Of a stretch of 8,306 nt of DNA, positions 1-6,106 are shown piece after piece. Location: contig CAMOGC010000069.1 of assembly GCA_946613955.1 (NCBI GenBank), positions 1 to 8,306 on the forward strand, in the 5' to 3' direction. How positions within the stretch are numbered: the first letter of the stretch is position 1; every line of letters begins with the position of its first letter. The position numbers and the translations under genes are program-made. This stretch comes from an uncultured Clostridia bacterium (lineage in GTDB: Bacteria; Bacillota_A; Clostridia; Christensenellales; Aristaeellaceae). Below the pieces are notes generated by a model. The model worked only from the letters and a program-made list of their open reading frames with translations. It did no database searches and was not told the DNA's origin.

Positions 1-944
1 ACCGCGTCGAGCGCAGGGACGCTGGTAATGCCGCCCTGGATCTGGGTGGAGAGGCTGGCGGCGGCGCAGGCGAAGCTGACGATCCCGCGCAGATCCGCTT
101 CCGTCAGGGCCTCCGGAGCCTTTCCGATTTTCAGGAAGCGGCTCATGGCGCTGCCGCCGAAGATGTCGCCGGCGCCGGTGGTATCGGCGACGTGGATGCC
201 TTTGGGGCTTTCCACCGCCACGACGGCGCCGGAGGTGGAGGCGGCGTGGCAGCCTTTGGGGCCGAGGGTCGCGTAGACCAGGCGGACGCCGTATTCCGCC
301 AGCAGCTTCCGGGCGCCGGCCTCCGGCTCCAGACCCCAGAGGAAATCGATTTCCTCATCGCTGATCTTGACAATGTCCGCCTGGCGGAGGCTCCATTCGA
401 TGGCCTCCTTCGCGGCGGCCTCGCTCTTCCACAGGGGCTTGCGCAGGTTGGGGTCCAGAGAAATAAGGCATCCGGCCTCCCGGGCGATCTCCAGGGCCCG
501 GCGGGTGGCGGAGGCGGCGGGCTCATCCGTCAGGGACAGGGTGCCGAAATGGAAGACCTTCGAATTTCGGATCAGATCCGCGTTTCGCTCCACTTCCTCC
601 GGCGTCAGGCAGGTATCCGCGCCGGGCTTGCGGGCAAAGGAAAAGTCCCGGTTTCCGCTCTCGTCCAGGGAGACGAAGGCCAGGGTCGTAAACCGCTTGG
701 GATCCGCCAGGACAGCCCGGGTGTCGATGCCGGCCTCCTTCAGCGTTTCGATGAGGAGCCGGCCGAAGGCGTCGTCCCCGACCTTGCCGATCATGGCGGT
801 GCCGCAGCCGAAGCAGGACAGCGCGGCCAGAAAATTGCCCGGGGCGCCGCCGGGATTGGCGGAGAGGATGGGGTAGCCGTAGGCGTTGACTCCATGGGGC
901 GCGAAATCGATCAGCAGCTCGCCCAGGGCGCAGACATCAGTCAT
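1..944 (-). CDS. PfkB-family fructokinase (C-terminus cut by window edge)
   Basis: Predicted ATP-dependent sugar kinase that phosphorylates cytoplasmic fructose to fructose-6-phosphate. The 314 visible residues have the ribokinase/PfkB layout. The N-terminal strand MTDVCALGELLIDF is followed by the glycine-rich PfkB signature 1 region (NPGGAPGNFLAALSCFG, residues 30-46, then IGKVGDDAFG). SLDPNLRKPLW lies at 162-172, as in bacterial fructokinases. Signature 2, DTTGAGDIFGGSAM, lies at 254-267 with the likely catalytic base Asp260. Family length is about 315-325 residues, so only a few are missing. The ATG at 944-942 is preceded by AAAGGAG at good spacing. The gene starts 17 bp after the stop of the LacI gene on the same strand, so the two are probably co-transcribed. 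Fructose as substrate is inferred from the fructokinase-like motifs and the GH32/sugar-importer context; another hexose or a nucleoside kinase activity is less likely. Confidence 0.9.
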   Translation of the reverse strand, partial: MTDVCALGELLIDFAPHGVNAYGYPILSANPGGAPGNFLAALSCFGCGTAMIGKVGDDAFGRLLIETLKEAGIDTRAVLADPKRFTTLAFVSLDESGNRDFSFARKPGADTCLTPEEVERNADLIRNSKVFHFGTLSLTDEPAASATRRALEIAREAGCLISLDPNLRKPLWKSEAAAKEAIEWSLRQADIVKISDEEIDFLWGLEPEAGARKLLAEYGVRLVYATLGPKGCHAASTSGAVVAVESPKGIHVADTTGAGDIFGGSAMSRFLKIGKAPEALTEADLRGIVSFACAAASLSTQIQGGITSVPALDA

Positions 945-961
945 GAGGGAAGGCTCCTTTC

Positions 962-1960
962 TTATTCACGGGTCGTTCCGCCGGCGGCATAGGTTACCGG
1001 CAGGCAGATCAGGGAGGGCATACCGGACAGATGAGAGGACAGGACGGTATTGACGGCGGCCTCGGCGATTTCCGCCACGGGCTGGACAATGGTGGAAACG
1101 ATGAGATCCTGATCCCCGAACATGCGGATGCCGTCGAAGCCGATGACCTGCAGATCCTCGGGGACGCGGACGCCCTTTTTCCGGAGATAGCGGATAATCT
1201 GCCAGGCCAGCATATCGGTTCCCGCAAAGAGGCCGTCGAGGGTCATCCGGCCGTCCCGGATATGGTCGGAAAGGAAATCCTCGATTTCGGAAAAGGAATC
1301 CCCATCCTGAAGCGCTTTGATTTCGAAGGAAAGACCCAGCTCCACGCAGCCGCTGACGAACCCGTCCTTCCGCTTGGAGGGCTCGTTGGCCAGGGGAGAG
1401 CTGAAACGCAGAAACGCAACCTTTTCGCAGCCGAGCTCCTTCAGCTTCCGGGCGGCCAGGTAGCCCCCGCCGAAGTTGTCGGAGGCGATGCAGGGGACGG
1501 AAACGGAAAAGAACCGGTCAATGGTCACGAAGGGAATATCCTCGGGAATTTTCAGATCCGGGTGATAGGTCATGGCGATGACCCCGTCGGCCCGGGACTG
1601 CCGGGCCATCAGGATAAATTCCTCTTCTTTCTTCTGATCATAATCCGTAAAGCACAGGAGCAGACGCCGCCCGCGCTTTTCCAGCGCGGCCTCCACCTCG
1701 TTGACCAGCAGGGCGAAATAGGGGTTGACCGTGTTGGGGATGATCAGCGCGATGGTATTGGTCCGATCCGTCCGCAGGGCCTTTCCACTGCTGTTGTACT
1801 GATATCCCAGACGGTCGATGGCCTCCTCCACCTTTTTCCGGAAGGCCTCGCCCACGGGCTGATGATTGACCACCTTGGAGACGGTTCCGAGGGATACGCC
1901 GGCTTCCCGGGCCACATCCACCATCGTGGGGCTTGAGCCGGTTTTCTGCAATAAAATCAC
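962..1960 (-). CDS. LacI-family transcriptional repressor of the sugar locus
   Basis: DNA-binding regulator of 332 residues, normal for LacI/GalR. The N-terminal helix-turn-helix is at about residues 13-32 (MVDVAREAGVSLGTVSKVVN), followed by a hinge with the conserved KALRT segment (YNSSGKALRT). A periplasmic-binding-protein-like effector domain starts at TNTIALIIPNTVNPYF and includes the characteristic ASDNFGGGYLAARKL, FAGTDMLAW and IGFDGIRMF segments. The frame is open far upstream, but the HTH should lie near the N-terminus. I chose GTG at 1960-1958 because GAAGGAAAGG sits just before it; TTG at 1951 or ATG at 1924 are alternatives. It precedes the fructokinase and diverges from the ABC/GH32 operon, whose promoter carries a perfect LacI-type operator. 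It therefore probably represses the operon, and perhaps itself, until a fructosyl sugar or a product of it binds. The effector is not determinable from sequence alone. Confidence 0.93.
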   Translation of the reverse strand: MILLQKTGSSPTMVDVAREAGVSLGTVSKVVNHQPVGEAFRKKVEEAIDRLGYQYNSSGKALRTDRTNTIALIIPNTVNPYFALLVNEVEAALEKRGRRLLLCFTDYDQKKEEEFILMARQSRADGVIAMTYHPDLKIPEDIPFVTIDRFFSVSVPCIASDNFGGGYLAARKLKELGCEKVAFLRFSSPLANEPSKRKDGFVSGCVELGLSFEIKALQDGDSFSEIEDFLSDHIRDGRMTLDGLFAGTDMLAWQIIRYLRKKGVRVPEDLQVIGFDGIRMFGDQDLIVSTIVQPVAEIAEAAVNTVLSSHLSGMPSLICLPVTYAAGGTTRE

Positions 1961-2063
1961 TCTGCCTTTCCTTCGCAGCGACGCGCGGGGAAAATGCCGG
2001 ACTACGGCCATCGAGCCGATACGCGCGGCTTTCCCATCAGATTTGCGCAAGGGAGAATTCCGG

Positions 2064-2140
2064 CTTTCGGGGGCCCGGTTCGTTCCGCCCTGGAAAACAG
2101 ACGCAGGGAGGAGAGAAACGGCGGGACTGGGCCCCGAAAG
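2064..2140 (-). repeat. Long inverted repeat in the leader of the repressor transcript
   Basis: On the plus strand CTTTCGGGGGCCC (2064-2076) is the reverse complement of GGGCCCCGAAAG (2129-2140) apart from one extra G, which would bulge. Inside the 52-nt loop, CCGCC (2085-2089) can pair with GGCGG (2120-2124). In the minus-strand RNA this is a very GC-rich hairpin located roughly 30-110 nt after the predicted repressor transcription start and over 100 nt before its GTG codon. There is no T-run after it, so it is not a classical terminator. Possible roles are mRNA stability or attenuation; none is shown by the sequence. Confidence 0.5.
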
Positions 2141-2177
2141 AACGGGAATTGAAATCCGTGATGGATGAATCGGGATC

Positions 2178-2206
2178 AATTTATCATGAAAACACCAGCC
2201 TGTCAA
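2178..2206 (-). promoter_or_regulatory. Predicted sigma-A promoter for the repressor-fructokinase operon
   Basis: Read on the minus strand, a perfect -35 TTGACA (2206-2201) is followed by a 17-bp spacer and TAAATT (2183-2178), a 4/6 match to TATAAT. The expected start is near 2171, giving a leader of about 210 nt before the GTG of the LacI gene. The spacer contains TTTTCATGAT, which resembles one arm of the operator at 2366-2387, and further operator-like half-sites lie just upstream of the -35. This arrangement is compatible with autoregulation, which is inferred. Confidence 0.6.
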
Positions 2207-2219
2207 CGTGAAATTACAT

Positions 2220-2235
2220 AAACGTTTCATGAAAC
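2220..2235. promoter_or_regulatory. Cluster of LacI-operator-like half-sites
   Basis: AAACGTTT (2220-2227) overlaps the perfect 12-bp palindrome GTTTCATGAAAC (2224-2235). The stretch contains close copies (10 of 11 positions) of both arms of the 22-bp operator at 2366-2387, but in a shifted arrangement: a right arm runs directly into a left arm sharing CATG. It lies about 147 bp from the main operator, centre to centre, and just upstream of the repressor -35 box. It could be a weak auxiliary operator. It overlaps the cre-like site by several bases, so one or the other may be the functional element. Confidence 0.45.
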
Positions 2236-2244
2236 CGCTTACAA
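2229..2244. promoter_or_regulatory. cre-like catabolite-control site
   Basis: ATGAAACCGCTTACAA agrees at every defined position with the Bacillota cre consensus WTGNAANCGNWWNCAW, the binding site of CcpA with HPr-Ser-P. It lies in the divergent control region of a sugar locus, upstream of the -35 box of the repressor promoter and about 80 bp upstream of the -35 of the operon. CcpA binding would fit a secondary-carbon-source operon. However, CcpA and other LacI-family proteins have similar sites, so this could also be a second operator for the local repressor. Confidence 0.5.
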
Positions 2245-2325
2245 CAGAGCGGCTGCAAAGGAAACGACTCCGCGGACAATTTGTGAAGGAAGGAAATATT
2301 TTTTCCAAAAAGTCCAAAAATGATA

Positions 2326-2355
2326 TTGACATCCGCTTTTTCCTTATGCTATGAT
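2326..2355 (+). promoter_or_regulatory. Predicted sigma-A promoter of the ABC transporter-GH32 operon
   Basis: A perfect -35 TTGACA (2326-2331), an 18-bp spacer and -10 TATGAT (2350-2355, 5/6 match) predict a start near 2362. The 22-bp operator begins about four bases later, and the first start codon follows roughly 60 nt downstream. Boxes, spacing, operator position and direction agree, making this the best supported promoter in the window. An alternative -10, TATGCT at 2345-2350, gives only 13 bp of spacing and is rejected. Confidence 0.8.
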
Positions 2356-2365
2356 CTGCGTGATG

Positions 2366-2387
2366 GTTCATGAAACGTTTCATGAAC
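2366..2387. promoter_or_regulatory. Perfect 22-bp LacI-family operator
   Basis: The 11-bp arm GTTCATGAAAC (2366-2376) is followed directly by its exact reverse complement (2377-2387), with the central CG at 2376-2377 typical of LacI/GalR operators. It sits at about +5 to +26 relative to the predicted start of the operon. Bound repressor there would block initiation or early elongation. The adjacent divergent LacI-family protein is the natural candidate to bind it. The core TGAAACGTTTCA is 12 bp, shorter than the 14-bp cre core, so a specific regulator is favoured over CcpA. Confidence 0.82.
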
Positions 2388-2421
2388 AACGCGCGAACAA
2401 CAGAGGACAGGAGGGGAGAGA

Positions 2422-3348
2422 ATGAAAGCTGCAACCACTGCCCGGCCGGTTCACAGGAAGAGCCTGGGCAGACGGCTGGCGGACAACTGGCAGCTCTATG
2501 TGCTGCTGATTATCCCGGTCGTGATTACCATCATCTACAAATACGGTCCGATGTACGGCATCCAGATCGCCTTCCGGAATTACAATCCGGGTCTGGGGAT
2601 CACGGGAAGCCCCTGGGTCGGATGGAAATGGTTCGAGCGCTTCTTCCGGGCGCCGAACTTCGACCGGATGCTGTGGAACACGGTGAAGCTGAGCCTGTAT
2701 GGGCTTTTGTGGGGCTTCCCGGTTCCCATCATCCTGAGCCTGGTGCTGAACCAGCTGCGGTTCAAGCGGCTGAAGCGGACGGTGCAGACGGTAATCTACG
2801 CGCCCCACTTCATCTCCACCATGGTCGTCTGCGGTATGCTGCGGATCTTCCTTTCGCCCACCGGCGGTCTGATCAACCTGCTCGCGGGGACGAAGATCGA
2901 CTTCCTGACCGAGGCCAGCGCCTTCCGGACGATCTACGTGGCCAGCGGCATCTGGCAGGAAGCCGGATGGGGAACGATCATCTATCTGGCGACCCTCTCC
3001 AGCGTGGATCCAGCCCTGTATGAGGCGGCCAAGGTCGACGGCGCCAGCGTTTTCCAGCGCATCCTGCACATCGACATTCCCTGCCTGCTGCCGATGATCA
3101 TCCTTCAGCTGATCATGAGCGCTTCCGGGCTGATGAACGTGGGCTTCGAAAAGGCCTACCTGCTCCAGACGGATCTGAACCGGGCGACCAGCGACATTAT
3201 TGCCATCTATGTATACGAGCAGGGCATCGTCAGCGCCCGGTATGAACTGGGTACCGCGGTAGGCCTGTTCAACACGGCGATCAACATCGTTCTGCTGGTC
3301 ATTGTCAACTGGATCGCCAAGAAATACGGCGAAGTCAGCTTCGTGTAA
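2422..3348 (+). CDS. ABC sugar transporter permease, LplB type (CUT1)
   Basis: Integral membrane subunit of a carbohydrate importer, 308 residues, in the LplB-like branch of MalF-type permeases. After a basic N-terminus, six hydrophobic segments are visible: roughly 25-39, 88-110, 122-144, 169-192, 219-240 and one near the C-terminus (FNTAINIVLLVIVNWIA). The cytoplasmic EAA loop that docks on the ATPase is EAAKVDGASVFQRILHIDIP at 201-220. The ATG at 2422 follows a strong GGAGGGGAG-type ribosome site. It is the first gene after the promoter and operator, and its stop is 17 bp before the second permease. It is expected to form a heterodimer with that protein. Substrate is inferred from the downstream GH32 and fructokinase as sucrose or fructo-oligosaccharide. 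By family and order it corresponds to SusT1/FusB-like pneumococcal permeases. Confidence 0.93.
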   Translation: MKAATTARPVHRKSLGRRLADNWQLYVLLIIPVVITIIYKYGPMYGIQIAFRNYNPGLGITGSPWVGWKWFERFFRAPNFDRMLWNTVKLSLYGLLWGFPVPIILSLVLNQLRFKRLKRTVQTVIYAPHFISTMVVCGMLRIFLSPTGGLINLLAGTKIDFLTEASAFRTIYVASGIWQEAGWGTIIYLATLSSVDPALYEAAKVDGASVFQRILHIDIPCLLPMIILQLIMSASGLMNVGFEKAYLLQTDLNRATSDIIAIYVYEQGIVSARYELGTAVGLFNTAINIVLLVIVNWIAKKYGEVSFV

Positions 3349-3365
3349 GAGGGGAGGACTGAAAG

Positions 3366-4286
3366 ATGACGCAAACAGCCAAAACGGCCGGAGGTCCGCA
3401 GAGAAGACCGGGCGGCCTGAGCGATCGTACCAGCGATATCATCCTGATCATCTTTTCCGTGCTGATCCTGCTGATTATCGCCTATCCTCTGTATTACGTG
3501 CTGATCGCTTCCTTCTCTGACCCCTATGACGTATACGCGGGCAAGACCTTCCTGCTGCCCAGCAAGTTTACCCTGGACGGATACAAGGCGGTATTCGCCG
3601 ACGCGGGCATCGTCCGCGGCTACGGCAACAGCATCCTCTACACGGTGCTGGGCACGCTCTACTCCGTCATTCTGATCTACCTGGTGGCTTATCCGCTGTC
3701 CGTTTCGGATCTGCCGGGAAAGAAAATCATCAGCATTTTCTTCATTATTACGATGTATTTCGGCGGCGGTCTGATCCCGACCTACCTGATCGTGCAGCAG
3801 ACGGGCATCATGCAGACCATCTGGGCCATGTTCCTGCCCGGCGGCGTCGCGGTCAGCAACGCCATCATCGCGCGGAACTATTTCGAGAACAGTATTCCCG
3901 GATCCCTGAAGGAGGCGGCCGGCATCGACGGCGCCAGTCACTTTAGGATCTTCTTCTCCATGATCATCCCGCTGTCGACGCCGATCCTGTCGGTCATGGT
4001 GATCTTCTCCATGGTGGCCTACTGGAACGAGTGGTTCACCGCCCTGATCTACATGACCAACGAGCAGGCGCCCCTGCCCCTGGTGCTGCGGAACATCCTG
4101 ATCAAATCCTCGGCTTCCGCCGCCCAGACCAGCATGATTTCCGGCGGATACGCGGAGCTGAACAAGATGACGGAAATGATCAAGTTCTCCTCCATCATCG
4201 TAGCCGCGGCCCCCATGCTCATCGCCTATCCCTTCGTGCAGAAGTACTTCGAGAAGGGCCTGATGGCCGGCGCCGTCAAGGGATAA
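3366..4286 (+). CDS. ABC sugar transporter permease, LplC/YtcP type (CUT1)
   Basis: Second membrane subunit of the importer, 306 residues, MalG-like branch. A polar N-terminus (about 24 residues) precedes hydrophobic segments near 25-48, 88-110, 121-142, 151-170, 197-220 and one near the C-terminus (IIVAAAPMLIAYPFV). The EAA loop is EAAGIDGASHFRIFFSMIIP at 183-202. PLYYVLIASFSDP and YFGGGLIPTYLIV are typical of YtcP/LplC permeases. The ATG at 3366 follows GGGGAGG with suitable spacing, 17 bp after the previous stop. It pairs with the LplB-type permease and the downstream binding protein. No ABC ATPase gene follows, as is usual for CUT1 systems that share an MsmX-like ATPase encoded elsewhere. 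Confidence 0.93.
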   Translation: MTQTAKTAGGPQRRPGGLSDRTSDIILIIFSVLILLIIAYPLYYVLIASFSDPYDVYAGKTFLLPSKFTLDGYKAVFADAGIVRGYGNSILYTVLGTLYSVILIYLVAYPLSVSDLPGKKIISIFFIITMYFGGGLIPTYLIVQQTGIMQTIWAMFLPGGVAVSNAIIARNYFENSIPGSLKEAAGIDGASHFRIFFSMIIPLSTPILSVMVIFSMVAYWNEWFTALIYMTNEQAPLPLVLRNILIKSSASAAQTSMISGGYAELNKMTEMIKFSSIIVAAAPMLIAYPFVQKYFEKGLMAGAVKG

Positions 4287-4299
4287 AATCCGGTTTCCG

Positions 4300-4312
4300 T
4301 GCGCGTAGCGCA
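4300..4312 (+). other. Small stem-loop upstream of the binding-protein gene
   Basis: TGCGC (4300-4304), a GTA loop and GCGCA (4308-4312) form a 5-bp hairpin in the 60-bp gap between the second permease and the binding protein, about 18 nt before the ribosome site. It is short and could be chance in GC-rich DNA. If real it might protect a processed binding-protein mRNA from upstream decay. Confidence 0.25.
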
Positions 4313-4346
4313 TAAACAATATCGAACCAAAAGAAGGAGGATTTCC

Positions 4347-5966
4347 ATGAAAAAGCTGGTATCCATGATTCTGGCCGTTGCGATGCTGCTGGGCCTCGTG
4401 TCCGCGGCGGGCGCGGATGAACCCACGCCCTTCACCGTTCTGACCGGCATTTCCGCCCTTTCTCCCGGATACGACGGCAACACCGTGCTCAACGCGATGC
4501 AGGAAAAGGCCGGCATCAAGATTACCTGGGACGCCTGGTCCGACAGCCTGGGCGAAGTCGTGGGCACCCGCCTGAGCGGCAACGCGGCCAGCAAGAACCC
4601 CATCGACGCCTTCCAGGCCGTGGGCTTCAGCAACTTTGACCTGATGCGCTACGGCGCCGCCGGCACCTTCATCGACCTGACCCCCTACATTACCCCCGAA
4701 ATCATGCCCAACCTGAGCGCCATCCTGGAAAAGCATCCCCAGATCCGCGCCGCCATCACCATGAGCGACGGCAAGATCTACGGCCTGCCCGCCGGCGAGC
4801 AGATGGGTACCGCGGGTATCGGACGGGAGAAGGACTATTCCATCTTCAGCGTGCCCCAGTTCGCGATGATCAACAAGGCCTGGCTGGACGACCTGGGACT
4901 GGCCATGCCCACCACCCTGGACGAGCTGCACGATGTGCTGAAGGCCTTCAAGGACAACGATATGTCCGCCAAGTATTACGGCAATGAAGCCGGCTCCACC
5001 ATTCCCATGAGCACCGGCTTCGACCAGTGGTGCTGGGGCCAGAACGTGTTCTACGCCGGCTTTGGCTTCACCAACTGGCCCAATGACATCTGCATGGATC
5101 TGACGGTCAACAAGGACGGCGTTGTCAACTTCGTCTGCGACGACGACGGATACCGCGCGGCGGTAACCTACTTCCACAACTGGTATGCCGAAGGCCTGAT
5201 GGACCTTGAAATGTTCTCCCAGGACACCAACCAGCTGATCGCCAAGTGCACCGGCGGCCGCGTGGGCGTTGCCACCTGGTGGGAAATCAATGAGATCATG
5301 GGCCCGCACGCCGCCGACTATGTGTATCTGCCGATCCTGACCGGCCCCGACGGCACCAGCAACGTAACCCTGCGGACCGGCGGCGCCATCAACGGCGGCC
5401 AGCTGTCCATCACCCGCGAGTGCAAGGATCCCGCGAAGCTGCTGGGCTTCTATGACCAGTGGTACGAAGGCGAGAACGTCATGCAGCTGCAGTACGGCCC
5501 CATCGGCGTCTACTTCACCGAGAAGGACGAGAAGGGCATGTGGAAGTCCATTACCGACGAGGAGTCCCGCGCCAAGTACAACAAGTCCTCGGGCGAACTG
5601 AAGGCCCAGAGCGAAGTGGCCGGCCCCAAGCTGATTCTCTCCGAGTACTATAACGAGTACTTCTACATGGAAGACCGGGCCATGGAGCGCCTGGCGGACA
5701 TCTATGACTACTGGATGCCCTTCGTCAAGGATGACAGCTTCTATCCCCAGGACGCGGTTTATACCGAGGCGGAGCTGGACGACATCGACTTCTACCGGGC
5801 CGATTTCGAGCGGGCCGTCGCCGAGCAGGAAGCCCTGTGGATCAAGAACGGCGGCCCCACCGACGAGGAATGGGAAGCCTACAAGGCCAACCTGGAGCGC
5901 TGCGGCATGAGCACGCTTCTGCAGACCTATCAGACGGTCTATGACCGGTATGTTACCACCAAATAA
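4347..5966 (+). CDS. Extracellular sugar-binding protein of the ABC importer (no lipobox)
   Basis: Substrate-binding component of the importer, 539 residues, the large LplA/FusA-like class that accompanies LplB-LplC permeases. It starts with a signal peptide: MKKLVS, a hydrophobic core to about residue 18, then a likely signal-peptidase-I site after AGA (21-23), before DEPTP. There is no cysteine in this region, so it does not look like a lipoprotein, unlike most binding proteins of monoderm bacteria. The mature part has the family's features: VLNAMQEKAGIKITWDAW near the N-terminus, tryptophan-rich stretches such as DQWCWGQNVF, and GLMDLEMFSQD followed by GGRVGVATWWE. The ATG at 4347 is chosen over the GTG at 4299 because AAGAAGGAGG ends six bases before it and because it puts the signal peptide at the very N-terminus. 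Codon choice is more strongly C-ending than in its neighbours, suggesting high expression. Fructo-oligosaccharide or sucrose binding is inferred from context. Confidence 0.9.
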   Translation: MKKLVSMILAVAMLLGLVSAAGADEPTPFTVLTGISALSPGYDGNTVLNAMQEKAGIKITWDAWSDSLGEVVGTRLSGNAASKNPIDAFQAVGFSNFDLMRYGAAGTFIDLTPYITPEIMPNLSAILEKHPQIRAAITMSDGKIYGLPAGEQMGTAGIGREKDYSIFSVPQFAMINKAWLDDLGLAMPTTLDELHDVLKAFKDNDMSAKYYGNEAGSTIPMSTGFDQWCWGQNVFYAGFGFTNWPNDICMDLTVNKDGVVNFVCDDDGYRAAVTYFHNWYAEGLMDLEMFSQDTNQLIAKCTGGRVGVATWWEINEIMGPHAADYVYLPILTGPDGTSNVTLRTGGAINGGQLSITRECKDPAKLLGFYDQWYEGENVMQLQYGPIGVYFTEKDEKGMWKSITDEESRAKYNKSSGELKAQSEVAGPKLILSEYYNEYFYMEDRAMERLADIYDYWMPFVKDDSFYPQDAVYTEAELDDIDFYRADFERAVAEQEALWIKNGGPTDEEWEAYKANLERCGMSTLLQTYQTVYDRYVTTK

Positions 5967-5982
5967 TCTTCAAAACGATCCC

Positions 5983-6017
5983 ATGCCGGGAGCCGGAATG
6001 CCGACTCCCGGTATTCC
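5983..6017 (+). other. Alternative stem-loops after the binding-protein gene
   Basis: Two mutually exclusive hairpins share this stretch. The first pairs ATGCCGGGAG (5983-5992) with CTCCCGGTAT (6005-6014), ten pairs including one G-U, with a 12-nt loop. The second pairs GGAATGCC (5995-6002) with GGTATTCC (6010-6017) around a 7-nt loop. No T-run follows, so this is not a clear terminator. It begins 17 nt after the binding-protein stop and may stabilise that mRNA segment or partly limit read-through into the GH32 gene. Confidence 0.45.
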
Positions 6018-6023
6018 CATATC

Positions 6024-6076
6024 GACGGGGCGCCCTTTTCGGCACAGTTTCGGCCCGGCGGGACGGGGCGCCCTTT
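6024..6076 (+). repeat. 15-bp direct repeat ahead of the GH32 gene
   Basis: GACGGGGCGCCCTTT occurs exactly at 6024-6038 and again at 6062-6076, in the 140-bp gap before the GH32 start. Each copy contains the self-complementary octamer GGGCGCCC (6028-6035 and 6066-6073), so in RNA the two copies can pair with each other as an 8-bp GC stem followed by TTT. This could be a weak terminator or processing structure. A local duplication is an alternative explanation. No promoter for GH32 is obvious in the gap. Confidence 0.5.
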
Positions 6077-6106
6077 GCCCAACTTTCTGAAACCACGGAG
6101 GACGAT

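Noticed and set aside
192..992. Plus-strand 266-codon open frame over the fructokinase
   Set aside because: The opposite strand encodes a full PfkB kinase with both signatures. The plus-strand product is Gly/Ala-rich and unrecognisable.
2366..2387. Reading the main palindrome as a CcpA cre site
   Set aside because: Its core is TGAAACGTTTCA, two bases shorter than the cre core, so the spacing from the central CG to the TG/CA ends does not match. A dedicated LacI-family operator fits better.
1961..2434. N-terminal extension of the LacI-family protein to 490 residues
   Set aside because: The extension would run through the operon promoter, operator and divergent control region and put about 170 residues before the HTH, unlike the family. 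A GTG with a good ribosome site at 1960 gives normal length.
4299..4346. Upstream GTG start for the binding protein
   Set aside because: It would place a basic 16-residue stretch before the signal peptide and lacks a well-placed ribosome site, whereas the ATG at 4347 has AAGAAGGAGG.
3207..5309. A 700-codon open frame on the minus strand across the permease and binding-protein genes
   Set aside because: It is antisense to three genes with clear family motifs. Its translation is low-complexity Gly/His/Asp/Val-rich with no recognisable domain. Strong GC-ending codon bias on the plus strand removes stops from the opposite frame.
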